Of a DNA stretch of 64,000 nucleotides, positions 1 through 9,570 are shown piece after piece. The position numbers were made by a program, and so were the translations under genes. The stretch's first letter is position 1. Each line of letters begins with the position of its first letter. The notes under the pieces are model-generated. The model made no database searches, was not told where the DNA came from, and was given only the letters and a program-made list of their open reading frames with translations. The DNA comes from Protea cynaroides (taxonomy: Eukaryota > Streptophyta > Magnoliopsida > Proteales > Proteaceae): the NCBI GenBank assembly GCA_028583415.1, contig CM053270.1:5464342-5528341 (forward strand), read 5' to 3'.

Positions 1-121
1 GGGATCATCGACCCCCTCATCGACCCCCAGTTGCCGCCAGAAACAGAAATTAGGAAAGTTTCCTAATTTCGGTTGGACTCTTTCCAAATCTCAATGGAAC
101 TTATTTTAGGAGTTTCTACTC

Positions 122-129
122 TATAAATA
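122..129 (+). promoter_or_regulatory. TATA box of the element 1 LTR
   Basis: TATAAATA is followed by GGACGTCCC and a purine-rich leader after AACCCTAATTG. The same arrangement occurs in the element 2 LTR at 50638, and the 3' LTR of element 1 has a one-base variant (TATAAGTA). This is the probable U3 promoter that starts the genomic RNA. Confidence 0.75.
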
Positions 130-1611
130 GGACGTCCCTAAGCCTCTTTCACTCCTTTTACAACCCTAATTGAATTGAGAGAAAGAGAAGAGAAGGAAGA
201 GAAGAAGAAGAAAAGCAAAGAAAAGAAGAAAGCAAAAAGGAGAAGAGTTGTAGAGAAGGATTATTCTTCTCAGGTATGGATACAAATTCCATGAGTTTCT
301 ACAGACCTTAGGTTAGATAATGAAGATAGTATGATCTCGGAGAATCCCAAACCATCAACCCATGGTTAGGCTTTCATGGAAAACCATGGGGAAGTCATGA
401 AAGCCATTTAGGTGAATGAATCATGGTTCTAGGCCGTAGAACATGTGTAATATGGACTGTAGTAGCAAGCCATAGGACCCCAAACACGAAGAATGAATTG
501 AAAGCAGAAAAATCAACAAAACCCACAGGGGGTCGCATGGGGGTCGATGGCCAATCGACCCTACCAGACCCTGAGCATCGACCCCCAGTGTTCGGGAAGT
601 CCAGAATAGGGGTGGTAGCACCAGGGGTCGATCATTACTCCGACCCTACCTCCGACCCCCAGTTAATAGTATGGTTTTTAAATTCAGAATAAATTTTAAT
701 TAAGTTCTATCGACTTTGTTAGGTCTTCTAGCAATATAATAACAATATAAAGGTGATTCTAAAGCTTGGAAGAGGATCTATTAACAAGCTAAGGTAAGGG
801 AACAAGACCAAAACTAATTGGTTAATAATAAACTGTTTTATTTCTTGAGACCAATGCCATAATGATTCTATGCGTGTATGTTTGTATGTGCATTCAACAT
901 GTCATCCAATATTTTTATTATTTGTTCATGCATATTTACTTTATTGTTTATTACATGATGATGATGATGATGATGATAGGAATAGGCATGTGAATGTTTG
1001 TGTTTGGCCAGTGTATATGGTGCGGGTAGGGATGGTATCAACCGGTACTTTGATGCCGTTTTCATCGGGGTATATTGTGCCATAGCCTATTCAAGTCATG
1101 TCCACTGACGTCGTCGTATCGCCATTACCTTAATAGAACTATTATGTCGTAGAGTATCAGGGGAGGTGGTCTTGGTCCTTGTAGTCTCTAAGTCTACCGG
1201 GGGGCCTTAGCTCTATCTCTATGGATGTTCTGAGGGATGCTGGGGTGAGGCCATGGATACACTGTTTGGCATTAGGATTGGTTAGTTGCGAGCCCAGTTT
1301 GCAACCCTAGCCAGCAGGGGTTTATTTGTTGGTATGGTATCAACCGGTACAGCCATGACCCTTTTTCATGGGGTGTATATATTGTGCCATTCTGGGTGCA
1401 TGTGGGGCGACGATGCCGTTTTCATTGGGCGTTTTCACATACTCGTGTATAGAGGTGGAGGTGCGGCGGCCACCTATCCTTTCTATAGCACATTGCAAAC
1501 TTTAAACCGGACCAAAGATATGATTTGATTGCATGCATATGTATTGTTGCATTGTGTTGTTTGCTCACTGAGCCATGATGTTTGCTCACCCCTCGACGTC
1601 GAATATTTTTA

Positions 1612-1746
1612 GTTGATGATGCAGGTATTACCGTTGAAGATTATATAAATGCTCTAGTGAATGGGAACGTGGCGGCGATGGAAGTGGAAGATGCATTGGA
1701 TACACATGATTCCTCTTGCGAGTGCAACTCATGTGTATTCGACTAG
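1612..1746 (+). CDS. Conserved 44-codon LTR mini-ORF, copy in element 1 5' LTR
   Basis: I recognise no family for this peptide. It begins right after ATTTTTAG, which looks like a splice acceptor, so it is probably a terminal exon and not an ORF with its own ATG; the first codon spans the acceptor G. Landmarks are TVEDY near residue 7, VAAMEV near 20 and SCECNSCVFD at the end, followed by TAG. Six full copies in this window (also 11410, 13414, 16581, 52242, 56476) have exactly 44 codons with no indels. Against the copy at 13414 about 24 of 44 residues match, and many of the matching codons differ only at the third base. That pattern suggests selection on a protein. An upstream start codon was not found, so expression is unproven. 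Confidence 0.5.
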   Translation, partial: VDDAGITVEDYINALVNGNVAAMEVEDALDTHDSSCECNSCVFD

Positions 1747-2034
1747 ATATTTTCTAGAATTTTTTTTTTGGATTTATTAAGGACATGTATTTGATATTTA
1801 TTTATGTCTCAGTTGATACAGGATAAATTGTTATTTAAATATTAATATCATAGTAGATTCTCAGTTCATTTTACTATAAGACTTTCGCTATTGTGTATTT
1901 ACTCTGATTATGAATGTGGATGTATGAGGTTTTGATCAGCCGGATACCATCTGTACGAGATCCTGGTTGAACCGTTGGTTTGCTAGTGGTTCATCACACC
2001 ATTCTGAAGTGTGCGGAATTGGGGTGTGACAACT

Positions 2035-2046
2035 TGGTATCGGAGC
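2035..2046 (+). other. Primer binding site of element 1 (initiator Met tRNA type)
   Basis: TGGTATCGGAGC lies 3 bases after the LTR end. It differs at one base from TGGTATCAGAGC, the complement of the 3' end of plant initiator methionine tRNA. It would prime minus-strand DNA synthesis. Confidence 0.85.
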
Positions 2047-2311
2047 ATCTCAGACCGTGTCCGCTAAACTAGCATACCCTCACGATGAATTGTGAACTGA
2101 GATAGGATAAAAGTAAAAACTATAATATTAACACACTATAAGCACAAGTGATGTTTGAGATCAAATTTGAAAATACAATAATGCATCTATTAAAGAAAGA
2201 ACAATTTTACATATAATGAGAGGAAAACAAACTTACATACATAGCTAAAACAGAGTACAGTCCACAACCCAGACAATTACTCTATAGTACAATGAAAGAA
2301 AATAGATACAA

Positions 2312-3759
2312 TCATGAAGCTGGAGGTGAAGGAGGAGGCGGTGCCTCACGATCTCTGTCATAATCCTCAGCGTAGACTCTAGTCAACCAGGCTATCGGAG
2401 TCTGGGTCGTCTGAAGACTAGCCGTAAGATCAGCTACCCGCTGATCAGTTCGGCACTGAGCCTCTATGAGCTCTCCCATCCTCATGTCTGCTGTACGCTG
2501 GGTGTCTATGAGCTCTCCCATCCTCATGTCTACTGTACGCTGGGCGTCTATGAGCTCTCCCATCCTCATGTCTGATGTACGCTGGGTGTCTATGAGCTCA
2601 TCCACTCTCACATACTGAGCGTCTAGTAACTCCTCTATCCTCAGATCAAATCTGCGCTGAGCCTCTCTGATCTCATGCAACATCTCCATCATATCAGAAG
2701 GTGGGTGTGAAGGACCAGCCGCATGAGAAGGACCAGCCTCATGAGAAGGACCCGCCGCATATGAAGTACCAGCTCCAGCCGCATGCGTAGGTGAAGACGG
2801 TGGTATTGAGTCTACATCCATGTACATGCGGTCATCATCATCAGCAGGCTCCGCGTGAACTCCAGCAGCGGCGGCAGCTGTGGCAGCTGCCTCAGCGTCA
2901 GCTATCTCTACGTGAGTGTGAGGGCGCACCATCGCGTTCCTCTCCTCAACACTGACCTGGGCATCCCGCATGCCCATCTTGCAAATAGCCTCCCAATCTA
3001 GAGGCGACGAGAATGTTTTCTCCTGAATCTTCTCATCCACTAAATCAACCCCCAGGCGGGTAAGCAGCATAGTGATCATACGTCCGTACGGAAGGTTGCC
3101 AGTGTGACTGGGCAACGTAGCAGTGATCATAGTACGCATAATATACGGAAGGCAGACGGGTTGTCTAGTGCAAATGTTGTACAAAAGATACTGGGTCAAC
3201 TGGGAAACCCTCTCGTAATGGCCACTCTACGGGATCAGGTTATGCTGAATAATCTTGCAATATACCCGTGGAGCTGGACGCATATAGCATGCCCTCATTT
3301 GCCAGCGATCAGGTCATAGGAGCTGATTATCGATCTCGGCCCTCATTTGTAAAGAGAATAACTGGGGCTCTCTCGGAGCACAGAAAACCATGGGGCCATC
3401 ATAGGAAATTCCTAGTAGGTCGGCCAGCTGCCAATAATCGAATGAAATGTTCACCGCTTTGACATAGCTTGTGATGCGCAACTCATGACCCCTCTCGACA
3501 TCATTGTAATCCCCCACCACCTGGAGGTTACAATAAAACTGGCGTACTAATCCGGACGGGTGCATGCATCGTAAGTGATGACTGAGAGCCAGCCCATATC
3601 ACCAAACGCCCTCTCTACATTGAACAGGGCCAACTCAGCCAAGTTCACCATACGACCACCCTCCACTTTCTTGCGAACGTAGTGGGCATACTGTGCCTCG
3701 GCTTCATTAGAGCGGAAACGAAGAGGATCACGAACTCTAGGTACTTTGGTACGGGCCAT
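2312..3759 (-). pseudogene. Antisense ORF between primer site and gag of element 1
   Basis: Read from 3759 down to 2312, it encodes about 480 residues in three overlapping pieces, so it carries about two frameshifts. It begins MARTKVPR. A central part with FYCNL, LADLLGIS and NICTRQPVCLPYI resembles, from memory, the putative plant transposon protein domain found in many plant retroelements (Pfam PF20167; assignment not tested). The second half has an Ala/Pro/His-rich linker and then near-perfect 15-residue repeats built on MRMGELIDAQRT, probably coiled coil, before a Pro-rich end. The homologous ORF in element 2 (52948-54215) keeps the same start, order and stop region, roughly three quarters identical at the N-terminus, with different breaks. 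Its role is unknown; antisense position could also give RNA that pairs with the element leader. Confidence 0.65.
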
Positions 3760-3896
3760 GATATCTGCAAATAAGAAAGAAAACAGATAAGCATGTTAGT
3801 AGGGTAGAAAAAGTTGAAATTTTGACATTATAACGACGTAAGTGGGCCAAAAGCCTCACTTGTCACCCATACACGTGGGCAGGAGGACTTACGTAG

Positions 3897-4721
3897 GTTC
3901 TAACATATCCTACAACACTCACCCAGTAGGAAATTCCAACTAATGGGATCCAATTTGAAGAAATTGCGAGAAATAAAAAATTTCAACAAATTAGGGCAAA
4001 AAGAGCAAAAATCCAAGTTTCTTGATAACCAACCGATGAAACTCGAAAATTTTTGAGGGCTTTCGTTCCTCGAGACACCAATAACAAAGCCCCCAATAAA
4101 AATCGAATTTTTATGGTTGGAAAAAGTTTAATTTGAAAAATACAAGTTAAACGGGCGAAAACCTAGAAATGGAAACCTAAAAACAGGTAAAAATGAGAAA
4201 AGATACCGGTAGAACGATGTCGACGTCGAAACACGGACCCAAATTGACCAATATGGCAGAGTGGCACTGTAGCAACTCAGAGGTGGGAGACGAGTCGAAA
4301 CGGGGAAGAAATAATGGGAAATGAACCCAGAATCGGACCTTAAAAATCTGATTTTTGGTCTAGGGGTCGGACAATTCAACCAGGATCATCGACCCCCCAT
4401 ACGACCATTGACCCCCGAAGAGGGGCGGCCCATTGACCCCCATATCGACCCCCAGCTCTCGGGAACTTGACAATAAACCAGGAGTCGCACCTGGGGGTCG
4501 GACACCCATCGACCCCCGCATCGACCTTCGGCTCTCGAGAAGAACAGGTTATTCCCAGGGTCGGATACTGAGGGTCGGACATACCATTGACCCCCACCAT
4601 CGACCCTGCATAGAAAAATAGTGTTTTTCGTAGAACGAACTGAAAATTTTGAAATTTTATATTGGTTAACGTGCCTACATGAAGTATAAATGATTGTCTC
4701 ACGTATTTTGATGATTTTTAG
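3897..4721 (+). other. Leader segment with GT...AG ends, absent from element 2
   Basis: This 825-base stretch between the antisense ORF and gag contains no convincing gene. It begins GTTCTAAC after ACTTACGTAG and ends GATTTTTAG before GCACCCCC. In element 2 the flanking sequences are directly joined (ACTTACATAG then GCGCTACC at 54351/54352), as if the segment had been spliced out or precisely lost. Its last part (4376-4610) is dense in CGACCCC motifs like those in the LTR. The donor is weak compared with the plant consensus, so it may instead be an insertion or deletion. Confidence 0.45.
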
Positions 4722-4745
4722 GCACCCCCATTCTCAGAAGAAAAT

Positions 4746-6011
4746 ATGTCTGGGCGTAGAGTAACCAGGCAGAGCCAAATACAGTTCCACCACCACCACC
4801 TGTGGAGGAAACTAGTCAAGAAAATATATATGCGCAGGGTGATCCGCAGGTTGCACCACCAGTAAATCCAGGTCAGGCAAATCCTACAAACTTGCCACCT
4901 CCACCACCGGAGCTAGCAACCGTGGTTATGAACTTATCGCAACATCTGCAGCAAATGCAATACGCACAGGCTCAAATGCAAGCAGCAATGGGGATTATGT
5001 TCCAAGCAGCACATGCTACACCCATGCCGACTGGACAAGCCAGTGCAGCACCGGTGGGTAACCAACCAGCACCCCAAACACCTCAACTACCAGCTGCATA
5101 GATTCCAGTACCAAGTCCAGAAGAAGCTCAGGTTAATTATCAGTATCCACAACCTATGTTTGGGGCATACCCCCAAAATCAGTTGGATCACTCTCGACTG
5201 GTTGAGAGATTCTTGAAGATGAAGCCCAAGGAAATTAACGGTAAATCGTCTGATCCTCTATGGCCAGCACATTGGATCGATGAGATGGAGAGAAATTTTC
5301 TTATGATGACTATTACAGAAGAAGAAAAGGTATTATGTGCCACCTTCATGCTAAAAGGCGATGCACATCATTGGTGGAAATCGACCAGGACCTATCTATT
5401 AACCAAGCACGCCTTATTGACCTGGGCTATTTATAAAGAAGCTTTCTTTGAGAAGTATTTTCCCCGAAGCTTCAAAGATTCTATGGAGAAGGAGTTCCTG
5501 AGTTTATATCAGGGCCAGATGTCCATGGATGCATATCAACAACGTTATGAGGAGCGGTTTTTCTTTGCACCACTTAGTATGCTAGAAGAAGACACTAAGA
5601 CCCATAGGTTTGTTACGGGACTTAGAGGAAGCATCAGAGAGCACGTTCTGGGTTTGGAAAAGAAGATATACAATGAAGCTGTCCAAATTGCTCTAGTTAT
5701 AGAATCGAGCCAGAAGGAAAGTTATTTTACACAGAACAGAGGCATAAAAAGGCCAGCCGGAAATGCTTATAACGGAGGTAACAACAAGACATTTAAACCC
5801 TTCCGTGCTCAAGGCTTTACTGCTGCATCCAAGACTACCCCAGTAGCTCAACAGCAACCAAAGCCAAATTCTGAAGGTCTGAGATGTTATAACTGCAGCC
5901 AAACGGGACATATGGCAAGGGAGTGTCCTAAGCCCAAGAAGCACTTACATCAAGGACGAGTATATGCTGTTACATCCGAGGATGCTGCTGCATCACCCGA
6001 TGTGGTCACAG
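4746..6011 (+). CDS. gag: Gag of element 1 (capsid/nucleocapsid), with lesions
   Basis: Gag forms the particle that packages the RNA. The likely start is the ATG at 4746 (MSGRRVTR), followed by a frameshift near 4770-4785, a Pro/Gln-rich region, an in-frame TAG at 5099-5101, then a long open stretch from about 5102. The capsid region holds WPAHWIDEMERNF and LKGDAHHWWKS, typical of plant chromovirus Gag. A CCHC zinc knuckle, CYNCSQTGHMAREC, lies at 5885-5926. The frame then reaches a GT at 6012 that opens an intron-like segment. Without splicing the frame stops at TAG 6056-6058; with splicing it runs into the protease. The TAG at 5099 looks like a decayed codon. Confidence 0.88.
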
Positions 6012-6079
6012 GTATGACCAAAACCTTTAAAGTTGTATTACATTGTATGAGCATGTAGACTAAGTAAAATAAATCACAG
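6012..6079 (+). other. Candidate 68-nt intron between gag and pol of element 1
   Basis: The segment starts GTATGACC, ends AAATCACAG, is about 71 percent A+T, and contains GACTAAG about 20 bases before the acceptor, a plausible branch site. Exon bases on both sides read ACAG|GT. Removing the 68 bases moves the gag frame exactly into the pol frame, just before the protease motif DSGATH. If retained, it gives a stop in gag (6056) and stops in the pol frame (6061, 6067). Element 2 keeps the same donor and first bases (55641), so the segment is old in the family. Splicing has not been shown. Confidence 0.65.
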
Positions 6080-9000
6080 GTATCGTATCAATAAATGGCA
6101 TATCCGCCAGAGTACTCTTTGATTCAGGAGCTACTCATTCCTTTATATCTGTGTCATTTGGAAAGAAGTTGAACCTACCCATCAAAACATTGGACTACAA
6201 ACTACTTGTACGGTCACCGATGGGGTTAGAAGTGGAGTTAGAGAAAGGTTACGGGCCATGTCCAGTTCTCATTGGCGAGAAAACCTTAGATGCAACCTTG
6301 ATCCAACTTGGGATGGCAGACTTTGACGTCATCTTGGGAATGGACTGGTTAGCTCGACATTCTACGAACCTACTATGCGCCGAAAAGAAGCTAACATTTA
6401 AAGACAAAGAAGGAGCAGAATTCAGTTTTGCGGGAACCAAACTTCCCCGTAAATGCAAGCTCATACTCTCAGCACTAAACGCTAAGAAGTGCCTTGAGAA
6501 GGGGGCAGTCGGGTATCTAGTATCAGTGGTCGACCTCACCAAGGAAGCACCACAAATGGAAGATATTGATGTCGTGTGGGACTACCCCGACGTGTTCCCT
6601 GAGGAACTACCAGGATTACCACCCGATCGAGCTGCAGAGTTTGTGATAGATCTTATACCTGGAGTCGCACCAGTATCAAAAGCACCTTATAGAATGGCTC
6701 CTACTGAACTGAAGGAATTGAAAGTGCAACTACAGGAACTGCTGGACAAGGGTTATATTCGACCCAGTATATCACCATGGGGAGCACCAATATTGTTCGT
6801 AAAGAAGAAGGACGGTAGCGTTCGATTATGTATCGACTATCGGGAGCTGAATAAACTGACAATCAAGAATCGATATCCACTACCTCGGACCGATGACTTA
6901 TTCGATCAGTTGCAAGGGGCAAAAGTATTTTCTAAGATCGATCTTCGGTCAGGCTATCATCAGTTGAAGATTAAAGAGGGTGATATTCCTAAGACAACTT
7001 TCAGGACTAGGTATGGACATTATGAATTCTTGGTCATGTCTTTTGGATTAACATACCCACCAGCAACTTTCATGGAACTTATGAATCGGGTTTTCCACGA
7101 TATGTTGGATACGTCGGTTATTGTATTTATTGACGATATATTGGTATATTCCAAGGACAAAGAAACCCATATTAAGAACCTAAACGCCGCCCTACAGCGT
7201 TTAAGGAAAGAGAAGCTATATGCCAAATTTACCAAATGTGAGTTTTGGCTAAGTGAAGTCGCCTTCCTAGGCCATGTAGTATTCGTTGGAGGAATCAAAG
7301 TGGATCCCAGCAAGATCGAGGCTATTGTAAAATGGGAAGCACCAAAGAGCGTTGCCGAAATTAGAAGCTTTCTGGGTCTCGCTGGTTATTATCGGAGATT
7401 TATGGAAGACTATTCCCGGATTGCCGTACCTCTCACCAGTTTGACTAAGAAAGGTGAAAAGTTTGTGTGGATGGATAAATGTGAGAAGAGCTTCCAAATA
7501 TTGAAGACCAGATTGATATCCACTCCAATTTTGACTATTCCCGTTCCCGGACAGCCATTTACCTTGTACACTGATGTGTCAGGATTGGGATTAGGATGTG
7601 TGCTTATGCAAGGAGAACAAGTAATTGCTTATGCCTCGAGACAGTTGAAGACACATGAGAAAAAATATTCCACTCATGATTTGGAGTTAGCAGCAGTAGT
7701 ACATGCTATCAAGATATGGAGACATTACCTATACGGAGAGAAGTTCCAGATTAAATCAGACCATAAGAGTCTTACTTATTTATTTAATCAAAAGGAGTTG
7801 AATATGAGACAAAGAAGATGGCTAAAACTACTGAAAGACTATGATTGTGATATTCAGTATCATTCGGGGAAAGCTAATGTAGTAGTGGATGCGTTGAGCA
7901 GAAAGGCAGTGATAAAATCCCAGTGGGAGGTTAGCACAACTGCAGCAATGTGTACTACCAGAATGATATTCAATCACGGAAATGAACAGTATGTGATAGA
8001 TACAACGGATGGATCAACCAACCAAGGGTCTATTCATCGGTTTTCAAACATGTTTGCTGCATTGAAGATTATACCGGATATAAATGATGAAGTGAAGACA
8101 GCTATCAAATTAGACCCTTACCTGAGAACGGTGCAAGAAGACATCGAAAAAGGTAGGACTAACCCTGAGTTCACCTTGGACGAAGAGAAGGTACTGAAGT
8201 ACAAAGGAAGGATATGTGTACCCGAAACAGAAAGTGTGGACATTAGACACCGACTAATGAAAGAAGCCCATACCACCATCTATTCGATACATCCTGGAAG
8301 TACACAAATGTATCATGACCTAAAGAAACTATATTGGTGGAGAGGAATGAAAGCAGATGTAGCCAAGTTCGTGTCTCAATGCCTAAATTGTTAGAAAGTA
8401 AAGGCTGAACGACAAAGACCCGCAGGACTGTTACAACCATTACCGGAACCAGCATGGAAATGAGACTGCATCACTATGGACTTCGTCACGGGATTACCAC
8501 TGACTCCTCGAGTAGTTGATGCAGTTTGGGTGATTGTAGACCGTCTGACTAAGACAACTTGCTTTATACCGATACGACCTTAGTATATACTGGAAAGGTT
8601 AGCAAAGTTGTATGTGGATAATATTGTTCGATTACACGGTGTACCAGAGAGCATTGTGTCCGACAGAGACCCACGATTTACTTCCAAGTTTTGGGAAGGA
8701 TTGCAAAAGGCTATGGGTACAACCTTGAACTTTAGTACTGCATTCCATCCACATACAGATGGACAGTCAGAACGTACAATCCAGATTCTAGAAGATATGC
8801 TACGAGCATGTGTAATTGATTTCAAAGGATCATGGGATGAAAAGCTACCACTGATCGAGTTCGCTTATAACAATAGCTATCAGGCTACTATAAAGATGTC
8901 ACCCTATGAAGCACTGTATGGCAGAAAGTGTCGAACTCCTTTATTTTGGAATGAAGTTGGAGAACGTAGTATTGTTGGGCCGGAATTTATTGAAGAGACT

Positions 9001-9570
9001 TGTCGCGTGGTCGACATTATCAAGGAAAGAGTGAGAACAACCCAGAATTGTCAGAAGCAATATGCAGATACTCGACGCAGAGATCTTAAGTTCGTTGTGG
9101 GTAAAAAAGTATTCTTAAAGGTATCACCTATGCGACGTCTGAAACGGTTCGGACAGAAAGGGAAACTAAGTCCAAGATATGTCGGGCCACATGAGATTCT
9201 AGAGAAGCGTGGAAAAGTGGCTTACCAGTTAGCATTACCACCATCTATGTCAAGTGCGCATGACGTATTTCATATTTCCCTATTGAAGAAGTATGTCAAG
9301 GATCCAACGCATGTTCTGACAGTAGATCTACCAGATTTGACTGATGATCTGACATTTGAAGTAACACCAACTGAAATCACCAGCCAAAAGGTTCAATGAC
9401 TACGCAATCGAGATATTTATTATGTTAAGGTCACTTGGAGAAGTAGAAACATGGAAGAAATTACATGGGAAGAAGAGAATGCTATGCGAAAGCAATACCC
9501 TCACTTATTTGATTCAGAAGGTACATACAATTTCGAGGACGGAATTTTTATAAGTAGGGAGGAGTTGTAA
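6080..9570 (+). CDS. pol: Pol of element 1: protease, RT, RNase H, integrase, chromodomain-like tail
   Basis: One reading frame covers the whole polyprotein. Protease: DSGATHSF at about 6121. Reverse transcriptase: RLCIDYRELNKLT, FSKIDLRSGYHQ and the catalytic FIDDILVYS (about 7126). RNase H: LYTDVSGLGLG and SDHKSLTYL. Integrase: zinc-finger H and C residues ending SQCLNC, then core acidic residues in TMDFVTG, SDRDPRF and GQSERT. A tail with VKVTW and MEEITWEEE resembles a chromodomain, which in chromoviruses can direct integration to heterochromatin. Four in-frame stops disable this copy: TAG 8392, TGA 8461, TAG 8581 and TGA 9397. The final TAA (9568-9570) overlaps the LTR start. Confidence 0.93.
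9554..9565 (+). other. Polypurine tract of element 1
   Basis: AGTAGGGAGGAGT immediately precedes the 3' LTR and overlaps the last pol codons. It would prime plus-strand synthesis. Confidence 0.7.

Larger units (their letters stand above)
1..2031 (+). repeat. 5' LTR of element 1 (truncated by window start)
   Basis: It matches 9808-11830 almost base for base and ends in GGGGTGTGACA just before the primer site. The full LTR should be about 2.27 kb. It contains a TATA box, splice-donor-like CAGGTATGG at 271, a short exon-like block at 723-793, a (GAT)n microsatellite near 955-976 and a conserved 44-codon ORF near its end. CGACCCC motifs are frequent in the first 660 bases. Confidence 0.95.

Noticed and set aside
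868..1083. Poly-His and poly-Asp small ORFs
   Set aside because: They arise from a (GAT)n microsatellite in the LTR; the same occurs at 10677-10891.
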